A stretch of 64,000 bases of DNA from Lysinimonas soli (GTDB lineage Bacteria; Actinomycetota; Actinomycetes; Actinomycetales; Microbacteriaceae): NCBI RefSeq assembly GCF_042655435.1, contig NZ_JBHSMG010000001.1, positions 620,001-684,000 of the forward strand, read 5' to 3'. The translations under genes were made by a program, and so were the position numbers. Below, piece by piece: positions 35,727 to 43,779 of this stretch (positions are counted from its first letter, which is position 1; each line of letters starts with the position of its first letter). Below the pieces are notes generated by a model, which saw nothing but the letters and a program-made list of their open reading frames with translations, did no database searches and was not told the DNA's origin.

Positions 35727-36734
35727 GTGCCCCGAATCCCGACCATCCGCCTGGCCGTCGCCGTGACCGCCGTCGCGCTGGGCGTCTCGCTCGCGGGGTG
35801 CACCTCGTCCGCCGGCTCGTCGAGCACGCCGAGTGCGTCGGCGTCGAGCGTCAGCGCGGCATGCGTCTCGAGCGGATCGGCCTCCGACTCGGTCAAGGTC
35901 AGCGGCGCCTTCGACACCGCCCCCACCGTCTCGTTCGCGGCTCCACTCAAGGTCAGCACGACCCAGCGCACCGTCGTGATCGACGGCAAGGGGGCCAAGG
36001 CCAAGCCGGGCAGCCTCGTCGACGTCAGCTTCACGCTCTACAACGGCACCGACGGCAAGACCGTGACCTCGACGGGGTACGGCGCCGGTCGTGCGAGCGC
36101 GATCACCGTCGACGCGAGCCAGGTCATCAGCGGGCTGGTCAAGACCCTCAACTGCGCCCAGGCCGGAACCCGGGTCGTCGGAGTGCTCCCCGCCTCCGAG
36201 GCCTTCGGCAGCGCCGGCTCGTCGAGCCTCGGAATCGCTCCCAACCAGGTCATCGTGATCGTCGCGGATGTCGTGAGCCTCGTTCCGACGAAGGCGTCCG
36301 GTCAGAAGCAGCCCGCCGTCGACGGCCTGCCGACGGTCAAGCTCGCGAGCGACGGCAAGCCGACCCTCGTCGTGCCGAAGGGGTACGCGCCGCCCGCCAC
36401 GACGACGATCGCGACTCTGATCAAGGGAAAGGGCGCGGTCGTCGGCGCGACCGACACCGTCGTCATCCAGTACCAGGGCACCAACCTGAAGACCGGCAAG
36501 ATCTTCGATCAGACCTGGGGTCGCAGCCCGTATTCCGGCGCCGTCAACGGCTTCGTGCCCGGGTTCACCAAGGCGATCGTGGGTCAGACCGTCGGCTCGC
36601 AGGTGCTGGTGCTGATCGCCCCGGCCGACGGCTACGGACCCCAGGGCGGCAACTCGGGCGCCGGGATCGGGAAGGACGACACGATCGCGTTCGTCGTCGA
36701 CGTGCTCTCGACCGAGACGCCCGCGGCGGGCTAG
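35727..36734 (+). CDS. FKBP-type peptidyl-prolyl isomerase lipoprotein
   Basis: 335-residue exported protein-folding helper. The start GTG at 35727 is preceded by CGAGGAG and followed by a lipoprotein signal with lipobox LAGC (Cys25), then a Ser-rich linker. The C-terminal ~95 residues are a standard FKBP domain (DTVVIQYQGTNLKTGKIFD, GFVPGFTKAIVGQ, ADGYGPQGG). Residues about 85-185 look like a second, diverged FKBP fold (VDVSFTLYNGTDGKTV) lacking several aromatic active-site residues. It would act on secreted proteins at the outer face of the membrane. It ends 29 bases before dxr. Confidence 0.9.
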   Translation: MPRIPTIRLAVAVTAVALGVSLAGCTSSAGSSSTPSASASSVSAACVSSGSASDSVKVSGAFDTAPTVSFAAPLKVSTTQRTVVIDGKGAKAKPGSLVDVSFTLYNGTDGKTVTSTGYGAGRASAITVDASQVISGLVKTLNCAQAGTRVVGVLPASEAFGSAGSSSLGIAPNQVIVIVADVVSLVPTKASGQKQPAVDGLPTVKLASDGKPTLVVPKGYAPPATTTIATLIKGKGAVVGATDTVVIQYQGTNLKTGKIFDQTWGRSPYSGAVNGFVPGFTKAIVGQTVGSQVLVLIAPADGYGPQGGNSGAGIGKDDTIAFVVDVLSTETPAAG

Positions 36735-36751
36735 CCCGGGCGGGGCGGCGC

Positions 36752-36757
36752 TACCCT
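36752..36757 (+). promoter_or_regulatory. -10 hexamer of dxr (leaderless)
   Basis: TACCCT, six bases before the ATG at 36764. Confidence 0.5.
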
Positions 36758-36763
36758 GAGGGC

Positions 36764-37858
36764 ATGCGACGCGTCATCGTTCTGGGTTCGACGGGATCGA
36801 TCGGGGTGCAGGCCCTCGAGGTGATCGCGGCGAACCCGGACCGTTTCGAGCTCGTCGGGCTCGCGGCGGGCAGCAACCGCATGAAGCTCGCCGAACAGGT
36901 GATCGCGACGGGGGTGACCCGCACGGCGCTCGGCGTCGAGCAGGCGGTCGCCCTCGTGCGCGAGACCGAGGCGGATGTGGTGCTCAACGGCATCACGGGC
37001 TCCGTCGGCCTCGCCCCGACGCTCGCCGCGCTCGAGAGCGGAGCCACGCTCGCCCTCGCGAACAAGGAGAGCCTCATCGTGGGCGGCGAGCTCGTCACGG
37101 CGGCGGCGCGACCCGGGCAGATCGTGCCGGTCGACTCGGAGCATTCTGCGATCGCGCAGGCCCTGCGGGCGGGAGATCGCGGGGAGGTGCGGCGGCTCGT
37201 GCTCACGGCATCCGGTGGTCCGTTCCGCGGGCGAAGCCGCGACGAGCTGGCCGAGGTCACCCCCGAGGAGGCGCTCGCGCATCCGACCTGGAACATGGGC
37301 CCCGTCGTGACGACGAACTCGGCGACCCTGGTGAACAAGGGTCTCGAGGTCATCGAGGCGCACCTGCTGTTCGACGTGCCGTACGACCGGATCGAGGTGG
37401 TCGTGCATCCCCAATCGGTCGTGCACTCGATGGTGGAGTTCGTCGACGGATCGACGATCGCCCAGGCCTCGCCACCCGACATGCGCCTGCCGATCTCACT
37501 CGCACTGGACTGGCCGCATCGCGTGCCGGACGTCGGAGAGCCGATCGACTGGAGCCGCGCCCAGAGCTGGGACTTCGAACCGCTCGACGACGACGCGTTC
37601 CCGGCCGTTCGGCTCGCCAAGCGCGTGGGCGAGGCCGGCGGCACCTACCCGGCCGTGTTCAACGCGGCGAACGAGCAGGCGGTGCAGGCGTTCCACGCCA
37701 AGCGGATTCCGTACCTGAGCATCCTGGCCGTCATCGAGCGCGTGGTCGACGAGCACGAGCCCGCCGCCGGCGCGCTCACCCTCGAGGGCGTGCTCGACGC
37801 GGAGCGCTGGGCGCGGGATGCCGCGGACCGCGCGCTGGCGGGGTCGCTCGCCGAATAG
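36764..37858 (+). CDS. dxr: 1-deoxy-D-xylulose-5-phosphate reductoisomerase
   Basis: Second step of the MEP isoprenoid pathway: NADPH-dependent rearrangement of DXP to 2-C-methyl-D-erythritol 4-phosphate. The 364-residue product has the NADPH motif LGSTGSIG, ALANKESLIVGGELV, the metal/substrate motif VDSEHSAI, TASGGPFRG and WNMGPVVTTNSATLVNKGLE. The rseP and ispG genes downstream follow the usual actinobacterial order but with other genes inserted between. It is convergent with the lipoprotein gene, and a bidirectional hairpin lies between them. Confidence 0.97.
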   Translation: MRRVIVLGSTGSIGVQALEVIAANPDRFELVGLAAGSNRMKLAEQVIATGVTRTALGVEQAVALVRETEADVVLNGITGSVGLAPTLAALESGATLALANKESLIVGGELVTAAARPGQIVPVDSEHSAIAQALRAGDRGEVRRLVLTASGGPFRGRSRDELAEVTPEEALAHPTWNMGPVVTTNSATLVNKGLEVIEAHLLFDVPYDRIEVVVHPQSVVHSMVEFVDGSTIAQASPPDMRLPISLALDWPHRVPDVGEPIDWSRAQSWDFEPLDDDAFPAVRLAKRVGEAGGTYPAVFNAANEQAVQAFHAKRIPYLSILAVIERVVDEHEPAAGALTLEGVLDAERWARDAADRALAGSLAE

Positions 37859-37859
37859 C

Positions 37860-37884
37860 GCCGCAACGGGGGCCGGGTTGCGGC
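37860..37884. terminator. Bidirectional hairpin between dxr and the lipoprotein gene
   Basis: GCCGCAAC, nine bases, GTTGCGGC: a perfect 8-bp stem in the 42-base gap between converging genes. There is no T tract, as is common in high-GC Actinobacteria. Confidence 0.6.
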
Positions 37885-37900
37885 TCGTCGTCGCGCCCGC

Positions 37901-38332
37901 CTAGTGCTTCGGGCCCTTGCCGTGCCGTGGACCCTGCGGCGGCGTGGGCGTCGGTGTGGGCGTGGGCGTCGGGGTCGGGCTCGGCGAGGCCGCGGACTCG
38001 GCCGACTGCAGGTCGGCCCGCACCGCCGCGACGGCCGCGAGGATCGAGCTCAGCCGATCCGAGCTCAGCCGGCCGCGGTCCGCCGCCTGCTGGGCCGTGG
38101 CGGCGACGCGGTCGAGTTCGGCGGAGGCGGCCGCCCAGTCGCCGTTCGCGGAGGCCTGGCTGACCGCCAGCACCTCGGACTGGAGCTCGCTCGCGGTCGA
38201 CGGGTCGTAGGAGGCGCTGCTGCATGCCGAGAGTGCGCCGACGATCGACAGAGCGACGAGGGCGGCGATCAGACGACGTGACCGAGCGGCGCTGCGGGAT
38301 ACGGCGGTGCGGGGCACGGTGCCACGGGTCAC
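37901..38332 (-). CDS. Small helical lipoprotein with PT-repeat tail
   Basis: 143-residue predicted lipoprotein: basic N-terminus, hydrophobic segment and lipobox LSAC (Cys37), then an alpha-helical, Ala/Gln/Ser-rich domain (about 45-112), then a Ser/Thr-Pro repeat (PTPTPTPT) and a short basic end. It starts with GTG inside the stop of the kinase gene (GTGA), so the two proteins are made together. It may sense or scaffold at the outer membrane face for that kinase. No named family recognised. Confidence 0.7.
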   Translation of the reverse strand: MTRGTVPRTAVSRSAARSRRLIAALVALSIVGALSACSSASYDPSTASELQSEVLAVSQASANGDWAAASAELDRVAATAQQAADRGRLSSDRLSSILAAVAAVRADLQSAESAASPSPTPTPTPTPTPTPPQGPRHGKGPKH

Positions 38333-39567
38333 GGTGCCACGCTCCGCTGCAGCTCGGCGAGGTGGTCGCCGAGGCTCCCCGTGACCGTCGGATACGGGGT
38401 GCCTCCCCCGCTCGGCGCCACCGACGATGCTCCCGGAAGAGAGGACAGGGCCGAGATGCCGACGATCAGCGCGATCGTCGCCACCGCGGCGACGACGCCG
38501 AGAGTCAGCCGGCGTCGCGCAACGGCCGACATCGGGGCGCGAGTCGGCGGGGTCGGTCGGTCCGGACGCGAGGGTCGCGGCGTCGGCGATCGGAGCGGCT
38601 CGCGTCGGCTCGCCGACGGCATCAGCTCGGTCACCACGTCGGGCGCGGCGGGGGCAGCGCTCGCCGGGGAGGCGGCGGGCAGCAGCAGGGTCTTGGCGAG
38701 CTCGTCCTCGGCGGTCGGCGGCGGCACCGCCGCACCCGCGGTCGGCCGGGGGAGGGCGGCGAGCGTGTGGAACGCCTCGGCGGCCGTGAGCCGGTCGGCG
38801 GGGCTCTGTTCGGTCATCCCGGACAGCAGGGCCTGCCAGTCGCGCGAGAGATCCTGCGGGACGTCCGGTCGACGGGTCAACCTCGCCACCGCCGATTCGA
38901 CGGCGCTCCCGGGGAACGGGGCGATCCCGCTCGCGCTCTCGATGAGCACCAGACCCAGGGAGTAGACGTCCGAGGCGGGGCCGGCCTCGTGCCCGCCGGC
39001 CTGCTCGGGGCTCAGGTAGGCGGCGGTGCCGATCACCGAGCCGACCGCCGTCATCCGGCTGCCGTCGACGAGCCTCGCGATTCCGAAGTCGCCGAGCTTG
39101 GCGAACGGCGCCGAGAGCGACCGTTCGCGCGGCAGCAGGATGTTGGCGGGTTTCACGTCGCGGTGCACGACCCCGCGCTCGTGCATGAAGGCGAGGGCAT
39201 CGGCGACCGAGACGGCCAGCGAGTGGAGCTGATCGCCCGGCAGCGCCCCCGCCCGCAGCCGGGCCTGCAGGTCGCTGCCGTCGACGAACTCGGTGGTCAG
39301 ATAGGCCGGGTCGACATCGAGCCGCGCGTCGAACAGGGTGACGAGAGTCGGATGCCCGAGCGCCGCGAGCACGCTGACCTCGCCCCGGCGGCGACTCTCG
39401 TCGTTGACGTCGACCATGGCGGGCCGGAACAGCTTGAGCGCCACCTCGCGCCCGAGCTGCTCGTCGTGGGCGCGATAGACGACCGACATCCCGCCCTCGC
39501 CGAGGCGGCTCATCACGCGATAGCGACCGTCGATGAGCGTTCCCGGTTCGATGCCCATGATGTCCAC
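38329..39567 (-). CDS. Membrane Ser/Thr protein kinase (second)
   Basis: 412-residue PknB-type kinase. Catalytic domain about 15-275: GEGGMSVVY loop, Lys45 (VALKLF), HRDVKPANILL with Asp137, DFG with Asp160 and the activation segment up to GTAAYLSPEQA. A Pro/Thr-rich juxtamembrane segment precedes one membrane helix (about 352-372) and a short ~40-residue outside part without PASTA or FN3 domains. GTG at 39567 or ATG at 39558 may start it; CAGGAT lies six bases before the GTG. It is coupled to the lipoprotein gene and lies between dxr and rseP, which are usually adjacent. Confidence 0.92.
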   Translation of the reverse strand: MDIMGIEPGTLIDGRYRVMSRLGEGGMSVVYRAHDEQLGREVALKLFRPAMVDVNDESRRRGEVSVLAALGHPTLVTLFDARLDVDPAYLTTEFVDGSDLQARLRAGALPGDQLHSLAVSVADALAFMHERGVVHRDVKPANILLPRERSLSAPFAKLGDFGIARLVDGSRMTAVGSVIGTAAYLSPEQAGGHEAGPASDVYSLGLVLIESASGIAPFPGSAVESAVARLTRRPDVPQDLSRDWQALLSGMTEQSPADRLTAAEAFHTLAALPRPTAGAAVPPPTAEDELAKTLLLPAASPASAAPAAPDVVTELMPSASRREPLRSPTPRPSRPDRPTPPTRAPMSAVARRRLTLGVVAAVATIALIVGISALSSLPGASSVAPSGGGTPYPTVTGSLGDHLAELQRSVAP

Positions 39568-39689
39568 CCTGCGATCCTGCCCTCTTTCCGGCGCCGTGCT
39601 CGACCCGGTTGCCAGCTTCCTCCCAGCCTCCCGGCGCGTGTGCGGTCGGTGCGCACCTCACCGTCGGCCCTCTCCAAGGGTGGCTGCCG

Positions 39690-39695
39690 TAACCT
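39690..39695 (+). promoter_or_regulatory. -10 hexamer of rseP (leaderless)
   Basis: TAACCT, six bases before GTG at 39702. This spacing is the main reason for choosing 39702 over the GTG at 39696. Confidence 0.5.
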
Positions 39696-39701
39696 GTGCG
39701 G

Positions 39702-41033
39702 GTGGAAACCGTGTTGCTCTACATCCTCGGCGTCGTGATCGTCGTCGTCGGCATCGCGGTGTCGATCGGGCTGCACGAGGTCGGCCACCTGGTGCCGGCG
39801 AAGAAGTTCGGCGTCAAGGTCGGGCAGTACATGATCGGCTTCGGCCCGACCCTGTGGTCGAAGAAGTTCGGCGAGACCGAGTACGGCGTCAAGGCCATCC
39901 CGCTCGGCGGCTACATCTCGATGGCGGGGATGTTCCCGCCCGGCAAGGTGAAGGACGCCGCCAAGCCCAGCATGGACAGCACCGGATTCTTCAGCGTGCT
40001 CGTGCAGGACGCGCGCGACGACAGCGCCGAGACCGTCGATGCCGACGGTGAGGACCGCGTCTTCTACAAGCTTCCGGCGTGGAAGCGCATCATCATCATG
40101 CTCGGCGGCCCGACCATGAACCTGCTCATCGCGGTGCTGCTCTACGGGGTCGTGCTGTGCGGCTTCGGCGTGCCGGTCGCGAGCACGACCATCGGCAGCG
40201 TCTCGCAGTGCATCTCGACCTCGTCGACCCAGACCAGCTGCACCTCGTCCGACCCGGCGGCCCCCGCGGCGGCGGCAGGCGTGAAGCCGGGCGACACCTT
40301 CGTGAGCATCGACGGCACGAAGATCACGAGCTGGAACCAGGCGACCTCGATCATCCGCAAGTCCGCGGGCGACACCCTGACGGTCGTCGTGCGACGCGAC
40401 GGCAAGAACGTGACCCTCTCGCTCACGCCGAAGCTCACCACGCGGCCGGTCACCGATGCCGCGGGCGCCGTCGTCGTGGACTCCTCGGGCAAGACCGTCA
40501 CCGAGAAGGTCGGCTTCGTCGGAATCGGCTACGCCACCGTGGTGCAGCAGCAGCCGGTCACCGCGGTGTTGCCGGCCGTCGGATCGAACATCTCGCAGGT
40601 CGCGAAGATCATCGTCACGCTGCCGCAGCGCCTCGTGCAGGTCGCGCAGGCCGCGTTCGGCGGGCAGAAGCGCGACCCCAACGGACCGATCAGCGTCGTC
40701 GGGGTCGGGCGTCTCGCGGGTGAGATCACGAGCATCAATTCGATCCCGATCGCGGATCGCATCTCGAGCCTGGTGAGCATCCTCGCCTCGCTCAATGTCG
40801 CCCTGTTCGTATTCAATCTCATCCCACTGCTGCCCCTCGACGGCGGTCATGTGCTCGGCGCGGTCTGGGAGGCGGTGCGGCGTCGGTTCGCCAAGTGGTT
40901 CAAGCGACCGGATCCCGGCCCGGTCGACATGGCGAAGCTCATTCCGCTGACCCTGGTCATCGTCACGATCCTGGGCGCCTCCAGCGCCCTGCTGATCTAC
41001 GCCGACATCGTCAATCCGGTCACCTTCCAGTAG
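39702..41033 (+). CDS. rseP: Site-2 protease RseP/Rip1-like metalloprotease
   Basis: Intramembrane zinc protease (M50) of 443 residues that cuts membrane-spanning anti-sigma factors and other substrates. The zinc motif HEVGH (His25, Glu26, His29) lies in the first helix, a PDZ domain occupies about 170-270, and the second metal-ligand motif NLIPLLPLDGGHVL is near the C-terminus. The fully preserved motifs argue for activity. It is the middle member of the dxr-rseP-ispG set. The kinase beside it raises the possibility of a shared envelope-stress role. Confidence 0.94.
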   Translation: METVLLYILGVVIVVVGIAVSIGLHEVGHLVPAKKFGVKVGQYMIGFGPTLWSKKFGETEYGVKAIPLGGYISMAGMFPPGKVKDAAKPSMDSTGFFSVLVQDARDDSAETVDADGEDRVFYKLPAWKRIIIMLGGPTMNLLIAVLLYGVVLCGFGVPVASTTIGSVSQCISTSSTQTSCTSSDPAAPAAAAGVKPGDTFVSIDGTKITSWNQATSIIRKSAGDTLTVVVRRDGKNVTLSLTPKLTTRPVTDAAGAVVVDSSGKTVTEKVGFVGIGYATVVQQQPVTAVLPAVGSNISQVAKIIVTLPQRLVQVAQAAFGGQKRDPNGPISVVGVGRLAGEITSINSIPIADRISSLVSILASLNVALFVFNLIPLLPLDGGHVLGAVWEAVRRRFAKWFKRPDPGPVDMAKLIPLTLVIVTILGASSALLIYADIVNPVTFQ

Positions 41034-41068
41034 CCGCTCGGTCGACGCCGATCATCTCCTGAGCCGGG

Positions 41069-41986
41069 TCATCCCGACCGGCCGGCGAGCTGTTCCCGAA
41101 CCTCGCGCAGCCGGGCGCGGAGCGCCTCGAGGTACGCCGTGATGAGCGGCTGGCGGAACGCCTCGGGGCGCCCGACCAACCAGTAGGGCAGTGTGCGACC
41201 GACCTGCCCGGGCAGCACCCGGACCAGATCCGGATGCCGGTCGGCCAAGAAGCAGGGCAGGAGGCCGAACCCCGCCCCCGCCCGTGTCGCCTCGACGTGG
41301 ACGTAGACGTTGGTGCTGGTGACGGCGTCGAACATCTCGGGAACGGCCTGACGTGCGTCATCGAGAGCGTCGACGTGCAGCATCGACTCGATGAAGTACA
41401 CGAGCGGGGCGCCGGCGAGCTCGGCGCGCGATGCCGGGGCGCCGTGCGCGGCGAGGAAGTCACGGCTCGCGTACAGCCCCAAGACGTACTCGGCGAGGTG
41501 CATCGCCTCGGCCTGACGCACCTGCGGGCGCCCGACGATCACCTCGAGGTCGGCGCCCGCCCGCTGCTGAGACGCCTGACGTGTGGTCGCCACGACCTCG
41601 AGGGACACTCCGGGATGCTCCCGCCGCAGGGCTGCCATCGCGGGCGCCGCCACGAAGCCGCTGAATCCGTCGGTGGCGGAGAGGCGGATCACTCCCGTCA
41701 GCCGCGACCCCGACGGGGAGTCACCCGCGGCGGCCACCGCCCGTTCGACGTCCTCCGCGGCGTCCGCCGCACGGCGGCCGAGCGGCGTCAGGGTCCAGCC
41801 GGCCGATGACCGCTCGAGCACCCGGCCGCCCAGCGCGGCTTCGAGCGCCGTGATGCGGCGGGCCACCGTGGTGTGGTTGAGCCCGAGTGCGGCTCCGGCA
41901 GCGGTGAAGCGCCCGGCGCGGGCGACGGCAAGGAGGACGAGCAGATCGTCGGCGCTCGGGGCCTCGGCGCGAAAGGGAGCATCCAC
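41069..41986 (-). CDS. LysR family transcriptional regulator
   Basis: 305-residue LysR-type regulator: winged helix-turn-helix at about residues 10-70 (LAVARAGRFTAAGAALGLNH, then TTVARRITALE) and a C-terminal effector-binding domain. It is divergent from a 3-hydroxybutyrate dehydrogenase and two hydrolases, the usual arrangement for a LysR activator and its target operon. One of two TGCAGTA-type repeats lies directly in front of its start, which suggests autorepression. Start GTG at 41986. Inducer unknown, perhaps a hydroxy acid or ester product. Confidence 0.92.
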   Translation of the reverse strand: MDAPFRAEAPSADDLLVLLAVARAGRFTAAGAALGLNHTTVARRITALEAALGGRVLERSSAGWTLTPLGRRAADAAEDVERAVAAAGDSPSGSRLTGVIRLSATDGFSGFVAAPAMAALRREHPGVSLEVVATTRQASQQRAGADLEVIVGRPQVRQAEAMHLAEYVLGLYASRDFLAAHGAPASRAELAGAPLVYFIESMLHVDALDDARQAVPEMFDAVTSTNVYVHVEATRAGAGFGLLPCFLADRHPDLVRVLPGQVGRTLPYWLVGRPEAFRQPLITAYLEALRARLREVREQLAGRSG

Positions 41987-41989
41987 CTG

Positions 41990-42004
41990 TGCAGTATTGC
42001 GCAG
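41990..42004. promoter_or_regulatory. LysR box 1
   Basis: TGCAGTATTGCGCAG, an imperfect dyad with the T-N11-A layout of LysR sites, next to the start of the regulator gene. Confidence 0.5.
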
Positions 42005-42031
42005 TCGAAGCGCATGACGTGGGCATGGCTC

Positions 42032-42046
42032 TGCAGTAGCGTGCAG
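42032..42046. promoter_or_regulatory. LysR box 2
   Basis: TGCAGTAGCGTGCAG, 11 of 15 bases identical to box 1 and 42 bases (four helical turns) from it; with the preceding C it forms the dyad CTGCA-GTAGCG-TGCAG, 24 bases before the dehydrogenase start. Confidence 0.5.
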
Positions 42047-42069
42047 TTCGACGTGGCGAGGAGGCGGCG

Positions 42070-42846
42070 ATGGAACGCGGGGTCCAGACCCAGGGAGCAG
42101 GCGATGCGCTGGCGGGACGCCGCGCCGTCGTGACCGGCGCCGGCAGCGGGATCGGGGCGGCGTGCGCCTGGGCGCTGGCCGAGCGGGGGGCCCGCGTCGT
42201 CGTGGCAGACCGGGATGCCGACGCGGCGCGGGCGGTGGCCGACACGATCGGCGGCGAGGTCTGGTGCGTCGACCTGAGCGACCTCGACGCGCTCGCCGAT
42301 GCCGCGGTGTCGGCGGACATCCTGGTGAACAACGCCGGGATCCAGACGGTCAGCCCGATCGAGGAGTTCGACCCGGGGCGCTTCCGGCTGATGATCGACC
42401 TGATGCTGGTCGCGCCGTTCCTGCTGGCACGTGCCGTGCTGCCGGGCATGTACCAGCGGGGCTGGGGCAGGATCGTCAACATCAGCTCGGTGCACGGACT
42501 GCGCGCCAGCCCGTACAAGTCCGCGTATGTGAGCGCCAAGCACGGCCTCGAAGGGCTGTCGAAGACGATCGCCCTGGAAGGGGCGGAGCGCGGAGTGACC
42601 AGCAACTGCGTGAACCCCGGCTATGTGCGCACGCCGCTCGTCGAGAAGCAGATCGCCGACCAGGCGCGGGTGCACGGCATCCCCGAGTCGGAGGTGGTGG
42701 AGAAGGTCCTGCTGACCGAGAGCGCGATCAAGCGCCTGCTCGAACCGGAGGAGGTCGCCGAACTGGTCGCGTTCCTCTGCGGGTCAAGCGCGGGGATGAT
42801 CACGGGGGCCTCGTACCTGATGGACGGCGGATGGAGCGCACGATGA
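42070..42846 (+). CDS. 3-hydroxybutyrate dehydrogenase (SDR)
   Basis: 258-residue classical short-chain dehydrogenase. NAD motif GAGSGIG (23-29), NNAG (87-90), catalytic Ser140, Tyr153 and Lys157 (YVSAK). The C-terminal part with KQIADQARVHGIP, VLLTESAIKRLLEPEEVA and SAGMITGASYLMDGGW is characteristic of D-3-hydroxybutyrate dehydrogenases, which make acetoacetate. It overlaps the first hydrolase by four bases. With two esterase-like hydrolases in the operon, use of 3-hydroxybutyrate esters or oligomers is a plausible but unproven role. Confidence 0.87.
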   Translation: MERGVQTQGAGDALAGRRAVVTGAGSGIGAACAWALAERGARVVVADRDADAARAVADTIGGEVWCVDLSDLDALADAAVSADILVNNAGIQTVSPIEEFDPGRFRLMIDLMLVAPFLLARAVLPGMYQRGWGRIVNISSVHGLRASPYKSAYVSAKHGLEGLSKTIALEGAERGVTSNCVNPGYVRTPLVEKQIADQARVHGIPESEVVEKVLLTESAIKRLLEPEEVAELVAFLCGSSAGMITGASYLMDGGWSAR

Positions 42847-43745
42847 GCGACTCGGGGCTTGAACAGAACCTGGTGCGGGTGCCGGTCGACGGCGGTGAAC
42901 TGGCGGTCGGGATCCTGGGCCCGTCCGATCCCTCGACGCCCACCCTCCTGGCGGCGCACGGCATCACGGCCCACCACCGCTCCTGGCTCGCGGTGGCCGA
43001 GCAACTGCCGGGGGTGCGGATCGTGGCGCCCGATCTGCGCGGCCGCGGCCGGAGCAACGCCCTGCCCGGCCCGTTCGGGATGCGCAGGCACGCCGACGAC
43101 CTGGAGCGCGTGCTCGACCACCTCGGCATCGATCGCGCCCTCGGCGTCGGGCACTCGATGGGGGCCTTCGTCGTGACGACCCTCGCCGCTCGGGCGCCCG
43201 CGCGGGTGCCGGCTCTGGTGCTCGTGGACGGCGGGCTGCCGCTCCAGCCTCCCGACGGGATCGACCCCGAGGCGGTGCTCCCCGTGAGCCTGCTCGGCCC
43301 GGCCGCCGAGCGGCTCACGATGACCTTCGACAGCCGCGAGGAGTACCGGGCGTTCTGGGCGCAGCATCCCGCGTTCCCGGCGCCGCTCACCCCTGAGCTG
43401 CTCGACTACATCGACTACGACCTCGACGGCGAGCCGCCCGCACATCCCTCGGCGTCCGTTGAGGCCGTCGCCGCCGATCAGCCCGAGGTCTTCGGACCCC
43501 GCTGGTACCGGGACGCCCTCCGGGCGCTCCGCGTCCCCGTCACCGTGCTGCGCGCCCCGCTCGGCCTTCTCGCCGAGCCGCCCGGCCTGTATCCGCCCGG
43601 CGCGCTGGAGCAGGCGCGCGAGCTCGTACCGCAGCTGCGCATCGTCGAGGTCGACGATGTCAATCACTACACGATCCTGATGAGCCGGCACGGCGCGGAG
43701 GCGGTCGCCGCCGAGGTCCGTGCCGCGCTCGCCGAACTCCGTTGA
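42843..43745 (+). CDS. Alpha/beta hydrolase
   Basis: 300-residue alpha/beta hydrolase. Oxyanion segment LAAHGITAHHRSW, nucleophile Ser105 in VGHSMGAF, and the C-terminal His in VNHYTILMS are visible; there is no signal peptide. Its start overlaps the dehydrogenase stop (ATGA), so it belongs to the LysR-controlled operon. Substrate unknown; an ester of a short hydroxy acid would fit the neighbours. A longer upstream frame lies over the dehydrogenase gene and is not used. Confidence 0.86.
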   Translation: MSDSGLEQNLVRVPVDGGELAVGILGPSDPSTPTLLAAHGITAHHRSWLAVAEQLPGVRIVAPDLRGRGRSNALPGPFGMRRHADDLERVLDHLGIDRALGVGHSMGAFVVTTLAARAPARVPALVLVDGGLPLQPPDGIDPEAVLPVSLLGPAAERLTMTFDSREEYRAFWAQHPAFPAPLTPELLDYIDYDLDGEPPAHPSASVEAVAADQPEVFGPRWYRDALRALRVPVTVLRAPLGLLAEPPGLYPPGALEQARELVPQLRIVEVDDVNHYTILMSRHGAEAVAAEVRAALAELR

Positions 43746-43779
43746 TGCCGTACACCCCTCTCGAGACGAAGGAGTCCCC

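Noticed and set aside
38224..39738. Long plus-strand frame over the second kinase
   Set aside because: Antisense to an intact kinase with all catalytic motifs.
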